A stretch of 64,000 nt of DNA, taken from positions 1 through 64,000 of the forward strand of contig NZ_BBPI01000097.1 in NCBI RefSeq assembly GCF_000787715.1, in the 5' to 3' direction. The position numbers and the translations under genes were made by a program. Position 1 is the stretch's first letter; each line of letters begins with the position of its first letter. Below, piece after piece: positions 8,170 to 19,772 of the stretch. Origin of the DNA: Sphingomonas parapaucimobilis NBRC 15100. GTDB taxonomy: Bacteria > Pseudomonadota > Alphaproteobacteria > Sphingomonadales > Sphingomonadaceae. Below the pieces are notes generated by a model. It saw nothing but the letters and a program-made list of their open reading frames with translations. It searched no databases and had not been told where the DNA came from.

Positions 8170-9996
8170 ATGGATCGCCGCAACTTCATCTTGTCCGGTG
8201 CGGCGACCGCCGGGCTGACCATGTTGCCCGCACGGTCCGCCTTCGCGCAGGCGTCCGGCGCCACACCCGCCGCCTCGTCGCCGGGCGACGCGCGACTGAA
8301 CACGGCTTTCGATCAGGTCCTGGCCGAGACGGTACGCCAGTCTCCCGAATTCGCCACGTCGCTGGGTCTCGACACCGGCCAGAATGCCGATCTTCGTCAC
8401 AAGCTGGGCGACAACAGCTATGGCGCTATCGCCAAGGACCTGGCCCGCAACCGCAAGGCCCTTGCGCTCGTCACCGCCGTCGACCCCGCCTCGCTGTCGC
8501 CACAGGCGCGGATCGATCGCGAGGTCGTGCTCTACAACATCAAGTCGAACATGATCGGCCCGGAGCAGTTCGGCCTATCCTCGCCACAGGGACCCTATCC
8601 GATCTCGCAGCAGGACGGCGTGTATTTCTCGCTACCCGACTTCCTGGCCTCGACCCACCCGGTGAAGACAACGGACGATGCCGAGGCGTATCTGGACCGG
8701 CTTGCACTGATGGGGCGTCAGCTCGACAACGAAACCGACGTGCAGCGGCGGGAAGCCGCCAAGGGCCGCCTGGCCCCCGACTTCTCGCTCGACCTTGCGC
8801 TGGGCCAGATGGCGAAGCTTCGCTCGCCCGCCGCCGCCGACAGCCAGCTGGTCGAGGCGCTGACCCGCCGCACCGCTGCGGCGAATATCGGTGGCGACTG
8901 GAAGGCGCGCGCGACCCGGATCGTGGCGGAACAGGTCTATCCCGCGCTCGACCGCCAGATCGCCCTGCTGCGCTCTCTACGCCCCTCGGCCCGCAGCGCT
9001 GCGGGCATCTGGGCGCTGCCCGATGGCGAGGCGATGTATGCCGCGGCGCTCGCCCAGGCCACCACCACCACCCTGTCGCCCGACGCGGTGCATCGCATGG
9101 GCCTGCAACAGGTCGCAGAGTTGACCGCGCAGCTCGACACGATCCTGCGAGGCCAGGGCCTGACGCAAGGCAGCGTCGGTGCGCGCCTCGATCAGCTCAA
9201 CCGCCAGCCTGCGCAGCTCTTTGCCGATGACGACGCCGGGCGCGCCGAGCTGCTGGCCAGCCTCAACGCCAGCGTAAAGGCGATGCAGGCCCGCCTGCCC
9301 CAGGCGTTCACGAACCCGCCCAATGCCGCGCTGGAAATCCGCCGGGTCGCGCCCGAGATCCAGGACGGCGCACCCAATGGTTATTATTTCCGTGCCCCAC
9401 TCGATGGTTCGCGCGCCGCCATCTACTGGATCAACCTCAAGAACGTCCATGACTGGCCGAAATACACGCTGCCCAGCCTGACCTATCATGAGGGCGTGCC
9501 GGGCCATCACCTTCAGATCTCGACCGCCCAGCGCGCGCCGACCCATCCGCTGCGCAAGATCGCCTTTTTCAACGCCTATCTCGAAGGCTGGGCGCTTTAT
9601 GCCGAGCAATTGGCCGACGAATTGGGCGGCTATGCCTCACCCGTCGAGCGCGCAGGCTATCTCCAGTCCTTCCTGTTCCGCGCCGCGCGACTGGTGGTCG
9701 ATACGGGCATCCATACCAAGCGCTGGACGCACGACCAGGCCACCAGATATCTCGTCGATACGGTCGGCTTCGCCCCCGGCCGTTCGCAGCGCGAGGTGGA
9801 GCGCTATTGCGTCTCGCCCGGCCAGGCGTGCAGCTACAAGATCGGCCATGCCGCCTGGCTGCGGGCGCGCGAAAAGGCCAGGACGATCGCGGGCGGTCGT
9901 TTCGACCTGAAGCATTTCCACGACGTGCTGGAAGCGGGCGCGATGCCGCTGTCGATGCTCGAGCGGATCGTCGAAGAGCGCGCCCGCGCGGTCTGA
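8170..9996 (+). CDS. DUF885 family exported hydrolase
   Basis: 608 residues. A Tat-type leader (MDRRNFILSGAATAGLTMLP) ends near AFAQA. The rest matches the DUF885 family, with the zinc-binding-like motif TYHEGVPGHH at about residue 440 followed by the helix with ALYAEQLADELG, the layout of a gluzincin-like peptidase. It is probably periplasmic. The biochemical role of DUF885 proteins is poorly known. Its stop is 9 bases from the stop of the convergent M14 carboxypeptidase, and both are exported hydrolases. Confidence 0.85.
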   Translation: MDRRNFILSGAATAGLTMLPARSAFAQASGATPAASSPGDARLNTAFDQVLAETVRQSPEFATSLGLDTGQNADLRHKLGDNSYGAIAKDLARNRKALALVTAVDPASLSPQARIDREVVLYNIKSNMIGPEQFGLSSPQGPYPISQQDGVYFSLPDFLASTHPVKTTDDAEAYLDRLALMGRQLDNETDVQRREAAKGRLAPDFSLDLALGQMAKLRSPAAADSQLVEALTRRTAAANIGGDWKARATRIVAEQVYPALDRQIALLRSLRPSARSAAGIWALPDGEAMYAAALAQATTTTLSPDAVHRMGLQQVAELTAQLDTILRGQGLTQGSVGARLDQLNRQPAQLFADDDAGRAELLASLNASVKAMQARLPQAFTNPPNAALEIRRVAPEIQDGAPNGYYFRAPLDGSRAAIYWINLKNVHDWPKYTLPSLTYHEGVPGHHLQISTAQRAPTHPLRKIAFFNAYLEGWALYAEQLADELGGYASPVERAGYLQSFLFRAARLVVDTGIHTKRWTHDQATRYLVDTVGFAPGRSQREVERYCVSPGQACSYKIGHAAWLRAREKARTIAGGRFDLKHFHDVLEAGAMPLSMLERIVEERARAV

Positions 9997-10005
9997 GGTC
10001 GTGCG

Positions 10006-11814
10006 TCAGTCCACCTCGCGCCCGATCGGATAGCGAAGCGGATAGGGATGCCCCGGCCCGGCCTCGGCATAGAGCCAGGCCAGCCGGGCATCCGGGTCGG
10101 CGGCAAAGGCGGGCTCGTCCTTGAGCTTCTGCTCGAAACGCCGCTTCACATCGGCATCGGTTTCGAGCAGCCGCTCTCCCAAAGCGGCGAGGACATAGGC
10201 GTCGGTGCTGGGCGCCGGTGCCAGCATCTCCGGGAAAAAGCCCCAGGCCAGGAACGAGTCCTGGCTTTCGGGTTCCAGCAGGGAGGCGGCCAGCAAGCCG
10301 AGCGGCTGGTCGGCCGGAACACGGACGCTGCCCGCCGGCATCTCCTGCTCCACGCTCTCATGGGCGAAGCGGGCGGTGATCGGATAGCGCCCCTCATTGG
10401 GCTGGGACAGCTTCGGGTCGATCAGCCGCACGCGGTCGAGTTGGCGGGTCTGCGGCGCTTGTAGCGTCTCGAACCGGATGCCGTGCAGGCGGAGCCGTTC
10501 GATCACCTCGGTCTGCTCGGGCGGAATCCACCAGGCCTTGGGCAGGCGAACGCTCTCGACCGGCTGTTGGCCGATGATCGGCATCCGGAAGGTGATCGGC
10601 TTGCCCAGCCAGCGCTGTTCGTCGCGCCCGGAGGCGGGCGAGCGATAGGTGTCGAAGGCGACGCCCTTGAAATTCTCGATCCAGCCGATCGGCGCGGCGG
10701 CGGGCTTCCACCGCGTCAGCAACTCGGTGGGGCGGCTCGCCCGGTCGGCCGCCTTGGCTTCCGCGATACGGGCGCGCTCGGTGGCGGCGACCTTCAGCGC
10801 GGCTTCCAACAGGACATAGGTTCCCAGGACGCGCTGGCGATAGGGCTTGAGCATATGGTTCTCGACCAGCACGGTCGGCATGCCGATGAAATCGCCATAG
10901 CCGGTCGAGTAGCGCGGCCCCTCCGGGCTGTAGCGGATGCCCTTCTCAGGGTGGCGGGTGTCGATCGGGCTGGGATAGATGATGGGGGTGTGGCCTGAGG
11001 CGGTCAGCGCACTGGATACCGCCGGACCGAAGCGCCCCTCCAGCCACTCGGCGGTGGCGCGATGCCGCGCATAGGTGCCCCAACCGGCATAGGTGAAGGT
11101 CACGTCATACTGCATGTCGAAGCCTTCGCTGACATGGCAGTCGATATAGAGGATCGGATCGAGCCCCCGGATCAGACCGATCATCGCGCGCGACTCCGGC
11201 GCGTCCAGCTTGGCATAATCGCGATTGAGGTCGATATTGCGCGCATTGGCATCCCGGCCCTTCTCGGCGGGGCCACGGATGTGTGGATAGTTGTAGGCGT
11301 TCCTCTGTTCATGCCCATCGATATTGTAGATCGGCACGAACACCAGATCGACCTTGTCGAGCAGACTGTCTTTTCCGCGGAGCGCAATGTTGCGCAGCAG
11401 CATCAGACCGGCGTCCTTGCCGTCGATCTCGCCCGAATGGATGCCGCCCTGTACCAGCACCACCGGCTTGCCCGTGCCGCCCTTGCTGGCGCGGACATAG
11501 ATCATCTCGCGCCCCTCGGCGGTGCGGCCGAACGTCCTGACGCTGATAAGGGGTGACGCGGCCTCCAGACGTGCCAGCCATGCCCTGACCTCCGCATAGC
11601 GTGGCGTCGTCCGAAACTCCGATGCCTCGGCCGGGGTGATCCAGGGGTCCCCCGCCTTTGCGATCAGGGCTTCGCTTTTCCCCGACCATGGCAATGTCGG
11701 CGGCAAGCGTGCGGGCTGCTGCGCGTTCAGATTGCCTGCCGTTGCGAACAGCAAAAGGGCGAGAAAAGAGGCGCGCTTGGTTTGCAAGGCAGCACTTTTG
11801 TGGGAAGCGGTCAT
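10006..11814 (-). CDS. Exported M14 family zinc carboxypeptidase
   Basis: About 602 residues with a signal peptide (FLALLLFATAGNLNAQQ). The M14 zinc ligands are seen: His126 and Glu129 in GGIHSGEIDG, and His227 in ILYIDCHVSEG, with the substrate-binding stretch NARNIDLNRDY between them. The C-terminal 250 residues have no recognised domain. It would trim C-terminal residues from peptides in the periplasm. ATG at 11814 is chosen because the leader fits; an earlier ATG lies at 11850. No strong ribosome site is seen for either. Confidence 0.85.
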   Translation of the reverse strand: MTASHKSAALQTKRASFLALLLFATAGNLNAQQPARLPPTLPWSGKSEALIAKAGDPWITPAEASEFRTTPRYAEVRAWLARLEAASPLISVRTFGRTAEGREMIYVRASKGGTGKPVVLVQGGIHSGEIDGKDAGLMLLRNIALRGKDSLLDKVDLVFVPIYNIDGHEQRNAYNYPHIRGPAEKGRDANARNIDLNRDYAKLDAPESRAMIGLIRGLDPILYIDCHVSEGFDMQYDVTFTYAGWGTYARHRATAEWLEGRFGPAVSSALTASGHTPIIYPSPIDTRHPEKGIRYSPEGPRYSTGYGDFIGMPTVLVENHMLKPYRQRVLGTYVLLEAALKVAATERARIAEAKAADRASRPTELLTRWKPAAAPIGWIENFKGVAFDTYRSPASGRDEQRWLGKPITFRMPIIGQQPVESVRLPKAWWIPPEQTEVIERLRLHGIRFETLQAPQTRQLDRVRLIDPKLSQPNEGRYPITARFAHESVEQEMPAGSVRVPADQPLGLLAASLLEPESQDSFLAWGFFPEMLAPAPSTDAYVLAALGERLLETDADVKRRFEQKLKDEPAFAADPDARLAWLYAEAGPGHPYPLRYPIGREVD

Positions 11815-11980
11815 AACGCCGCCGCAATATGATACGTTATAGTGTAACACAAGACAGCGGCTGTGCCCGCACGACGCGGCTTCGGTGGCGGCAGTGCAAA
11901 TAGCACAGCCAGCAATGTTTTGTTACTTTCCGCGCGCCCTCGCGTTGTTGTCATTCCATTCGCTTGAGGTCCCGCCACAC

Positions 11981-13168
11981 ATGCCCCTGCCTGCCGATCG
12001 TAGTGCTATTCTCGAAGCCCGACGTACTCTGAAGATGGCGCGATCCGCCCATGCCTATGTCCGGGGGAACACGGCGAAATTCTACGAATGGCTGGCGGCG
12101 TCCAAGGCGGCGCGGCGGGTGCCGCAGGGACCGGCGATCTGGATTTGCGGCGACTGCCATCTGGGCAATCTCGGGCCGGTCGCCGATGGGCGTGGCTCGG
12201 TGGAAATCCAGATCCGCGATCTCGATCAGGCCGTGGTCGGCAATCCCGCGCACGACCTCATCCGGCTCGGCCTGTCGCTGGCCACGGCCGCGCGCGGTTC
12301 CGACCTGCCCGGTGTCGTGACCATGCGCATGATGGAGGCGATGGTCGAAGGCTATGCCGCGGCCATCGGCGACCCCGATCACGACGATCCCGACCTCGAC
12401 TCCGAGATCGTCCGCAGCGTCGAGCGCGAGGCCCTGGGTCGGCGCTGGCGCCATCTGGCCAAGGAGCGGCTGGACGCGGTCGAACCCCGCATCCCGCTGG
12501 GCAAGAAATTCTGGGAGCTGTCGCCCGACGAACGCGAAGCCCTGACCGCGCTGTTCGCCGACGAACGGGTCGGTGCCATGGTCCTCTCGCTGAAGGGCAA
12601 GCCGCAGGACCGCGAGGTCCGGCTGGTCGACGCCGCCTATTGGATGAAGGGGTGTAGTTCGCTCGGACTGCTGCGCTATGCCGCGATCGTGGCGCTCCGG
12701 ACGCGCAAGGGCAACTGGTCCTATGCGCTGGTCGACCTGAAGGAAGCGACCGCCCCCATCGCACCCGCAGCGTCCGGTGCGGAAATGCCGGGCGATCCCG
12801 CGGAACGCGTGGTGACCGCGGCCCGCCATATGTCCCCCTATCTCGGCGAGCGGATGATGCCCGTCACGATGCTGGACCGTTCGCTGTTCATGCGCGAACT
12901 GACCCCGCACGACATGAAGCTGGAGGTCGAGCAGTTCAGCCAGGGCGAGGCGGTCCGCGCTGCCCGGCACCTCGCTTTCGTCGTCGGCACCGCCCATGCG
13001 CGTCAGCTGGACATGGCCGCCCGTTCCGATTGGCTGGCGACGATCGAAGCGGATAGGAGCGGCGCGCTCGACACGCCGTCATGGCTCTGGGAAAGCGTCG
13101 TCATGCTCTCCGGCAGCCACGAAGCGGGCTATCTCGAACACTGCCGACGCTATGCCATCGCCGCCTAG
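11981..13168 (+). CDS. DUF2252 family protein
   Basis: 395 residues. The family signature is clear: KMARSAHAYVRGNTAKFYEW near the start, WICGDCHLGNLGP at about residue 60, and IRDLDQAVVGNPAHDLIRL after it. These resemble the nucleotide-binding and catalytic pieces of kinase-like (APH) folds, so a phosphotransferase role has been suspected for the family, but the substrate is unknown. Cytoplasmic; no leader. ATG at 11981 has GAGGT upstream and fits the family start. Its TAG stop shares a CTAG with the convergent neighbour. Confidence 0.82.
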   Translation: MPLPADRSAILEARRTLKMARSAHAYVRGNTAKFYEWLAASKAARRVPQGPAIWICGDCHLGNLGPVADGRGSVEIQIRDLDQAVVGNPAHDLIRLGLSLATAARGSDLPGVVTMRMMEAMVEGYAAAIGDPDHDDPDLDSEIVRSVEREALGRRWRHLAKERLDAVEPRIPLGKKFWELSPDEREALTALFADERVGAMVLSLKGKPQDREVRLVDAAYWMKGCSSLGLLRYAAIVALRTRKGNWSYALVDLKEATAPIAPAASGAEMPGDPAERVVTAARHMSPYLGERMMPVTMLDRSLFMRELTPHDMKLEVEQFSQGEAVRAARHLAFVVGTAHARQLDMAARSDWLATIEADRSGALDTPSWLWESVVMLSGSHEAGYLEHCRRYAIAA

Positions 13169-13422
13169 CGATCCGTCGGGATTTGCCCGTTGGCCTCGGC
13201 GATCAGCCGCGCCATGCGCTCGGCATCCTTGGCGACCTGTTCGTCGTCCAGCTCACGGCGCAACCATCGCATCTCGTGGAGATTCCCGTGTTCGTCGAGT
13301 TCACCGCAGCCGATCCGCTTGCCATAGTCCAGCAACGCGCAAGTCGCCCCGGGGACATGCGTCCGTACGATCCTCTGGACCTCATCGATAACATATTCGC
13401 CCGAACCAGCAATTTGCGCCAT
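13165..13422 (-). CDS. Small hypothetical protein
   Basis: 85 residues, start MAQIAGSGEYVIDEVQRIVR, preceded by AGAGGATG, which sets this start. It contains LLDYGKRIGCGELDEHGNLH and a charged helical C-terminus, and has no leader or membrane segment. No family is recognised. It ends on the same CTAG that ends the DUF2252 gene and lies just downstream of katG, with about 160 bases between. Confidence 0.6.
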   Translation of the reverse strand: MAQIAGSGEYVIDEVQRIVRTHVPGATCALLDYGKRIGCGELDEHGNLHEMRWLRRELDDEQVAKDAERMARLIAEANGQIPTDR

Positions 13423-13583
13423 ATCATCCTCTGATCGAGCCTCCGGATAGCATTCGCATCCACGCGCGCGAAGTCGTTTCTCCCCCTGCCCCATACGAGA
13501 CAGCATCGCGAATACGAAAAAAGGGGCGCGGCACACCGGACCAGCGTCCCGTGCATCGCGCCCCCATAGAGCAACCTGAGAAC

Positions 13584-15836
<2,253 letters not shown>

Positions 15837-15971
15837 CTATGCGAGGGAAGGTGCCGCATCCGACGATACGCTGTCCAAGCGATTTTTCGGGCCTGACAGA
15901 TTTCATTAATCGATCACTATCGACGCTGCGTTCATGGAACAAAAACGCCCATAGCGAACCGAGGTCCCGCC

Positions 15972-17528
15972 TCATTCGGCGGGGGTACGCCGCACCCATA
16001 GCACCGCGATCAGGACGATGGCGGTCAGCACCCCGCACATGGCCCAGGCCGCGTTGACGGCAGGGACCAGCGCGGCCTTTTCCACCAGCGGCCGCACCAT
16101 CTCGACAGCGAAATCGTCGAGCGGCTGGCCACGTTGTTCCAGAAACGCGTCCTTGGGGATACCGATGCGCAGCGCCGTGTCGAGGTCGCCCGCCTGAAGG
16201 CGGCTGGCGATATGGCGTCCCTCGGTCGCGGCGCGGCTGAAGATCACCGTGTCGACCAGCGCCAGCCCGACCGCGCCGCCCAGATTGCGCATCAAGTTGA
16301 ACAGCCCGCTGCCATCCGCGACCAAAGTGCGCGGCAAGCGGCCCAGCGCCATGCGGGTCGGCGGCAACAGGCAGAACATGATCGCCGCCCCACGCACCAC
16401 CTGCGGCAGGATCATCGCGTGGAAATCGGTCTGCGCGGTCTGTCCCATGCTCATCAGCAGGCCGATCGCGAACAATCCGAAGCCGAAGGCGGTCAGCCAG
16501 CGCGGATCGACCCGACGCTCCGCCCAGACCGCGATGGGCGCACTCACCAGCTGCGCGATGCCGGTGACCAGCATGATCTCGCCGATGCGCAGCGCACCAT
16601 GCTCGCGCACCAGCCCCAGGAAAAAGGGCATCAGATAGGTAGAGCCGAACAGGCCGAACCCCAGCACGAAGCTGAACAGGCACCCGATCGCGAAATTGCG
16701 GTCGGCGAAGCAACGCAGCTCGACAAGCGGCACCTGCGCACGCCATGTCCGCACGACGAACACGGTCCCGCACGCCACGAAGGCCGCCAGCAGGCCCAGC
16801 ACGCGCCCATCGCCCCAGCCGCGCGCCGGTGCGTCCTTCAAGCCGATCTGCAACGCGACGAGCGCGGCGGCGAGCAGAAGCAGCGCCGCGATATCGATGG
16901 TACGGCGCGTGCCCGACCGCTCGACCGCCGCCTGCCCGCGCAACAGCCACGCAACGCCCAGCGCCGCGACGATGCCCGGCACGATGTTGATGCGGAACAG
17001 CCAGTGCCACGAAAAGGATTGCGTCACCCATCCGCCGACGATCGGCCCGATGGTCGGCGCCAGCACGGCAGCCACACCGGCGATCGTCGTGGCCAGCCCC
17101 TGCACCCGCGCCGGGAACAGCAGGAAGACGGCCGAAAACACGATGGGGATCAGCGTGCCGCCCGAAAAGCCCTGCACGACCCGCCACAGGATCAGGGTCT
17201 CGAAACTGCCGCTCATCGCGCATCCGATCGAGGCCAGCGTGAACAGGCTGATCGCGCCGACGAACAGCCGCCGCATCCCCAGCACATCGGTCAGATAGCC
17301 GGTCAGCGGGATCGCGACGATCTCGGCGGTCAGATAGGCGGTCTGGATCCAGACCATCCGGTCGGGCGTGATGCGCAGCGCCGCCTGGATCGTCGGCAGC
17401 GAGGTGGCGACGATCTGCACGTCCAGGATCGCCATGAACATGCCCAGACACATGAAGGTGAAGCCCGCCCAAGCGGCGAACCCGGCCGTCTGCGGCTCCA
17501 CAGCGGGCGATGCGGTTGCCGCCGTCAT
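15972..17528 (-). CDS. DHA2-type MFS multidrug exporter (EmrB/QacA family)
   Basis: 518 residues with about 14 hydrophobic segments, the DHA2 number. Family marks are FMAILDVQIVATSLPTIQAA in helix 1 and PTIGPIVGGWVTQSFSWHWL (motif C region). It exports drugs or metabolites by proton antiport across the inner membrane. No HlyD/EmrA adaptor gene is adjacent. It is divergent from the type III polyketide synthase gene with 125 bases between, so export of that product is a reasonable guess. Frame is open well upstream; 17528 fits the family start. Confidence 0.85.
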   Translation of the reverse strand: MTAATASPAVEPQTAGFAAWAGFTFMCLGMFMAILDVQIVATSLPTIQAALRITPDRMVWIQTAYLTAEIVAIPLTGYLTDVLGMRRLFVGAISLFTLASIGCAMSGSFETLILWRVVQGFSGGTLIPIVFSAVFLLFPARVQGLATTIAGVAAVLAPTIGPIVGGWVTQSFSWHWLFRINIVPGIVAALGVAWLLRGQAAVERSGTRRTIDIAALLLLAAALVALQIGLKDAPARGWGDGRVLGLLAAFVACGTVFVVRTWRAQVPLVELRCFADRNFAIGCLFSFVLGFGLFGSTYLMPFFLGLVREHGALRIGEIMLVTGIAQLVSAPIAVWAERRVDPRWLTAFGFGLFAIGLLMSMGQTAQTDFHAMILPQVVRGAAIMFCLLPPTRMALGRLPRTLVADGSGLFNLMRNLGGAVGLALVDTVIFSRAATEGRHIASRLQAGDLDTALRIGIPKDAFLEQRGQPLDDFAVEMVRPLVEKAALVPAVNAAWAMCGVLTAIVLIAVLWVRRTPAE

Positions 17529-17653
17529 ATCGTCGCTTCGCCTTCCATCCGTCCGCCCTATCCTGTATTTTTCGACAGGTTGAACAAGCCGAGACGCGGA
17601 TCGTTGCGCTCCGGTATCCATTTCCGCCGGTTGACCGGCTACTCGGACGGTGC

Positions 17654-18706
17654 ATGTCTCAACCGGTTGCCCTTTTGTCGCTCGCGACCCGCACACCCCC
17701 TCATCGACTGTCCCAGGATCAGGCCCTCGCCACGGCGCGGGAATTGATCGGCGACCGCTTCACCGATTTCGATCGGCTGGCGCCCGTATTCGACCATGCG
17801 GGCATCGCCGAGCGCCAGCTGGCCATGCCGCTCGACTGGTATCGCACGCCCCGCTCGTTCGAGGAGCGGAGCGCCGCCTATCTCGACGTCGCGCTCGACC
17901 TGTTCGTCGCCGCCGGTGGCGGTGCGCTGGAGGAGGCCGGACTGGAGGCCGGGGACGTCGATGCCATCGTCACCGTCTCCTCGACCGGGATCGCCACGCC
18001 CAGCCTGGAGGCGCGGGCCATGGCGCATCTGTCATTCCGGAACGATGTGCGACGCGTGCCGGTCTTCGGCCTGGGGTGCGCGGGCGGCGCCACCGGGCTG
18101 GCCCTCGCCGCCGATCTGGCCCGCGCGCGACCCGGCTCGACCGTGCTGTTCGTCACGGTCGAGCTGTGCAGCCTGGCCCTGAGGACCAACGGCGCGGACA
18201 AGGCCGACCTGATCTCCACCGCGCTGTTCGGTGACGGCGCGGCGGCGTGCCTCCTGCGAACGGGTCGCGAAGGCTTTGCACAGGTCGTCGGCAGCGCGGA
18301 AAACACCTGGAACGACACGCTCGACATCATGGGGTGGCGAACCGAGCAGACGGGGCTGGCGGTCGTCCTGAACCGCGCGATCCCGACCTTTGTCGAACGC
18401 GAGATGCGCCAGGCGGTGACCGGTATGCTGGAGAGGCAAGGCCTCGCCCTGTCGGACATCGACCGCTTCATCTGCCATCCCGGCGGGGCGCGCGTGCTGG
18501 ACGCGCTGGAAAGCGCCCTCGGACTGGCGCACGGTGCGCTGGCGCAGGAGCGCACGGTCCTTCGCGACCATGGCAACATGTCCGCGCCGACCGTGCTGTT
18601 CGTATTGGACCGTTATCGCCGGGAAGGCCTGCCGCCCCGCTCTCTCCTGAGCGCCCTGGGGCCGGGCTTCACCGCGTCTTCGCTGGTGCTGGAGTGCGAT
18701 CGATGA
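17654..18706 (+). CDS. Type III polyketide synthase
   Basis: 350 residues, the typical chalcone-synthase-like size. The catalytic triad is in place: Cys142 in GLGCAGGATGL, His275 in FICHPGGARVL, Asn308 in DHGNMSAPTVLF. Such enzymes extend an acyl-CoA with malonyl-CoA to make alkylpyrones or alkylresorcinols. The stop overlaps the start of the methyltransferase-like gene (ATGA), as in the Bacillus bpsA-bpsB pair, where the second enzyme methylates the alkylpyrone. The starter chain cannot be read from sequence alone. Confidence 0.92.
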   Translation: MSQPVALLSLATRTPPHRLSQDQALATARELIGDRFTDFDRLAPVFDHAGIAERQLAMPLDWYRTPRSFEERSAAYLDVALDLFVAAGGGALEEAGLEAGDVDAIVTVSSTGIATPSLEARAMAHLSFRNDVRRVPVFGLGCAGGATGLALAADLARARPGSTVLFVTVELCSLALRTNGADKADLISTALFGDGAAACLLRTGREGFAQVVGSAENTWNDTLDIMGWRTEQTGLAVVLNRAIPTFVEREMRQAVTGMLERQGLALSDIDRFICHPGGARVLDALESALGLAHGALAQERTVLRDHGNMSAPTVLFVLDRYRREGLPPRSLLSALGPGFTASSLVLECDR

Positions 18707-19221
18707 CCCTGCCCTATGCCATCATGGCGTTCGTCACGCTCCAGCGATTGAGCGAGCTGGTCATCGCGCGGCGCAACACCGCCCGGCTGATGGCGGCGGG
18801 AGCGCGCGAATATGGTGCAAACCATTATCCGGTGATGGTCGCGATGCACACCGCCTGGCTGATCGCCCTGTGGTTCAGCGTGGGCGACCGGGCGGTCTCG
18901 TGGCCATTGCTGCTGGTCTTCGCCGTGTTGCAGGGGATGCGGATCTGGGTGCTGGCGACCCTGGGTTCGCGCTGGACGACGCGGATCATCGTCCTGCCGG
19001 GCGCCTCGCTGGTTGCCCGGGGACCGTTCCGTTTCCTGCGCCACCCCAACTACGCGGTCGTCACCGCCGAGATCGCGGTGCTGCCCCTCACCTTCGGGCT
19101 GTTCGGAATCGCTGCGCTGTTCACCATCCTGAACGCGGCGATGCTGTATGTCCGTATCGGTGCGGAGAACCGCGCGCTGGGCCTCAGCGCCGGGTCGCCA
19201 CCGCCTCCCGCTCGGCCTTGA
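18703..19221 (+). CDS. Isoprenylcysteine carboxyl methyltransferase-like protein (BpsB-like)
   Basis: 172 residues with four or five hydrophobic segments and the ICMT-family C-terminal motif GPFRFLRHPNYAVVTAEI, which binds S-adenosylmethionine at the membrane. It overlaps the type III polyketide synthase stop by 4 bases. In Bacillus the matching gene methylates alkylpyrones, so methylation of the neighbouring synthase's product is the likely job. The 3' end overlaps the convergent cysteine-repeat gene by 38 bases. Confidence 0.85.
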   Translation: MTLPYAIMAFVTLQRLSELVIARRNTARLMAAGAREYGANHYPVMVAMHTAWLIALWFSVGDRAVSWPLLLVFAVLQGMRIWVLATLGSRWTTRIIVLPGASLVARGPFRFLRHPNYAVVTAEIAVLPLTFGLFGIAALFTILNAAMLYVRIGAENRALGLSAGSPPPPARP

Positions 19222-19438
19222 TCCGCAGCATCGCGGCGTGACAGGCGGGCGAGGTCTGGTCGATCTTCTGGATCATGCAGCCCTCGACCTTCTTGCGGCT
19301 CATCGACTTCATCTCCATCGGGCACAGCCGCCGCGCTTCGGCGACACAGGCCTTCTTGCCGGGATCGGGCTGTGCCTGGGCGACGCCGACGGTCAGGGGC
19401 GACAAGAGGGCGGCGGCGATCAGGACTGCGTACATCAT
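19184..19438 (-). CDS. Small exported cysteine-rich-repeat protein
   Basis: 84 residues. After a signal peptide (ending GVAQAQ) comes one cysteine-rich repeat: CVAEARRLCP, EGCMIQKI and SPACHAAM give the C-x7-C, C and C spacing of the GLG1-type repeat found in many proteobacterial periplasmic proteins. GAGGTG lies 9 bases before the ATG at 19438; a second ATG follows at once. The function is unknown. Confidence 0.65.
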   Translation of the reverse strand: MMYAVLIAAALLSPLTVGVAQAQPDPGKKACVAEARRLCPMEMKSMSRKKVEGCMIQKIDQTSPACHAAMLRIKAEREAVATRR

Positions 19439-19772
19439 GTGACTTGCACCTCGTGACATCGTGGCTGCGATGTATCCCATAATAAACGCGAAACGCCAGG
19501 TTTTTGGGCTCATGGATAGCGGCAGCCTGGGCGTCGGTTACCCCGAAACCGCAATTCCGCTTGGTTGCTGTTGCGCCGCGTCGAGATGGTGCTGCAACCG
19601 TCCAACCTTCCGGCGCGGCGTCAGATAATCCTCTGCGGTCTGGTGGTGGCGAGCGTCGCTCCCGCCGCCACCGGACCGGAAAGCCAAGCGGCACATCCCG
19701 TCCGCTGCCGGAAATGCGGAATCCTGCATCCCCGTTTCGACATGGCGGACGTTTGCGCCGGTCCGTTCCGCA
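19439..19772. other. 334-base gap without a convincing gene
   Basis: Between the small cysteine-repeat gene and the end of lldD. Short frames exist on both strands but none has a ribosome site or recognisable sequence. The left part must hold the promoter of the leftward cysteine-repeat gene; no clear terminator for lldD is seen. Confidence 0.5.

Noticed and set aside
19538..19729. 63-codon minus-strand frame in the 19439-19772 gap
   Set aside because: No ribosome site, leader or recognisable family; probably chance.
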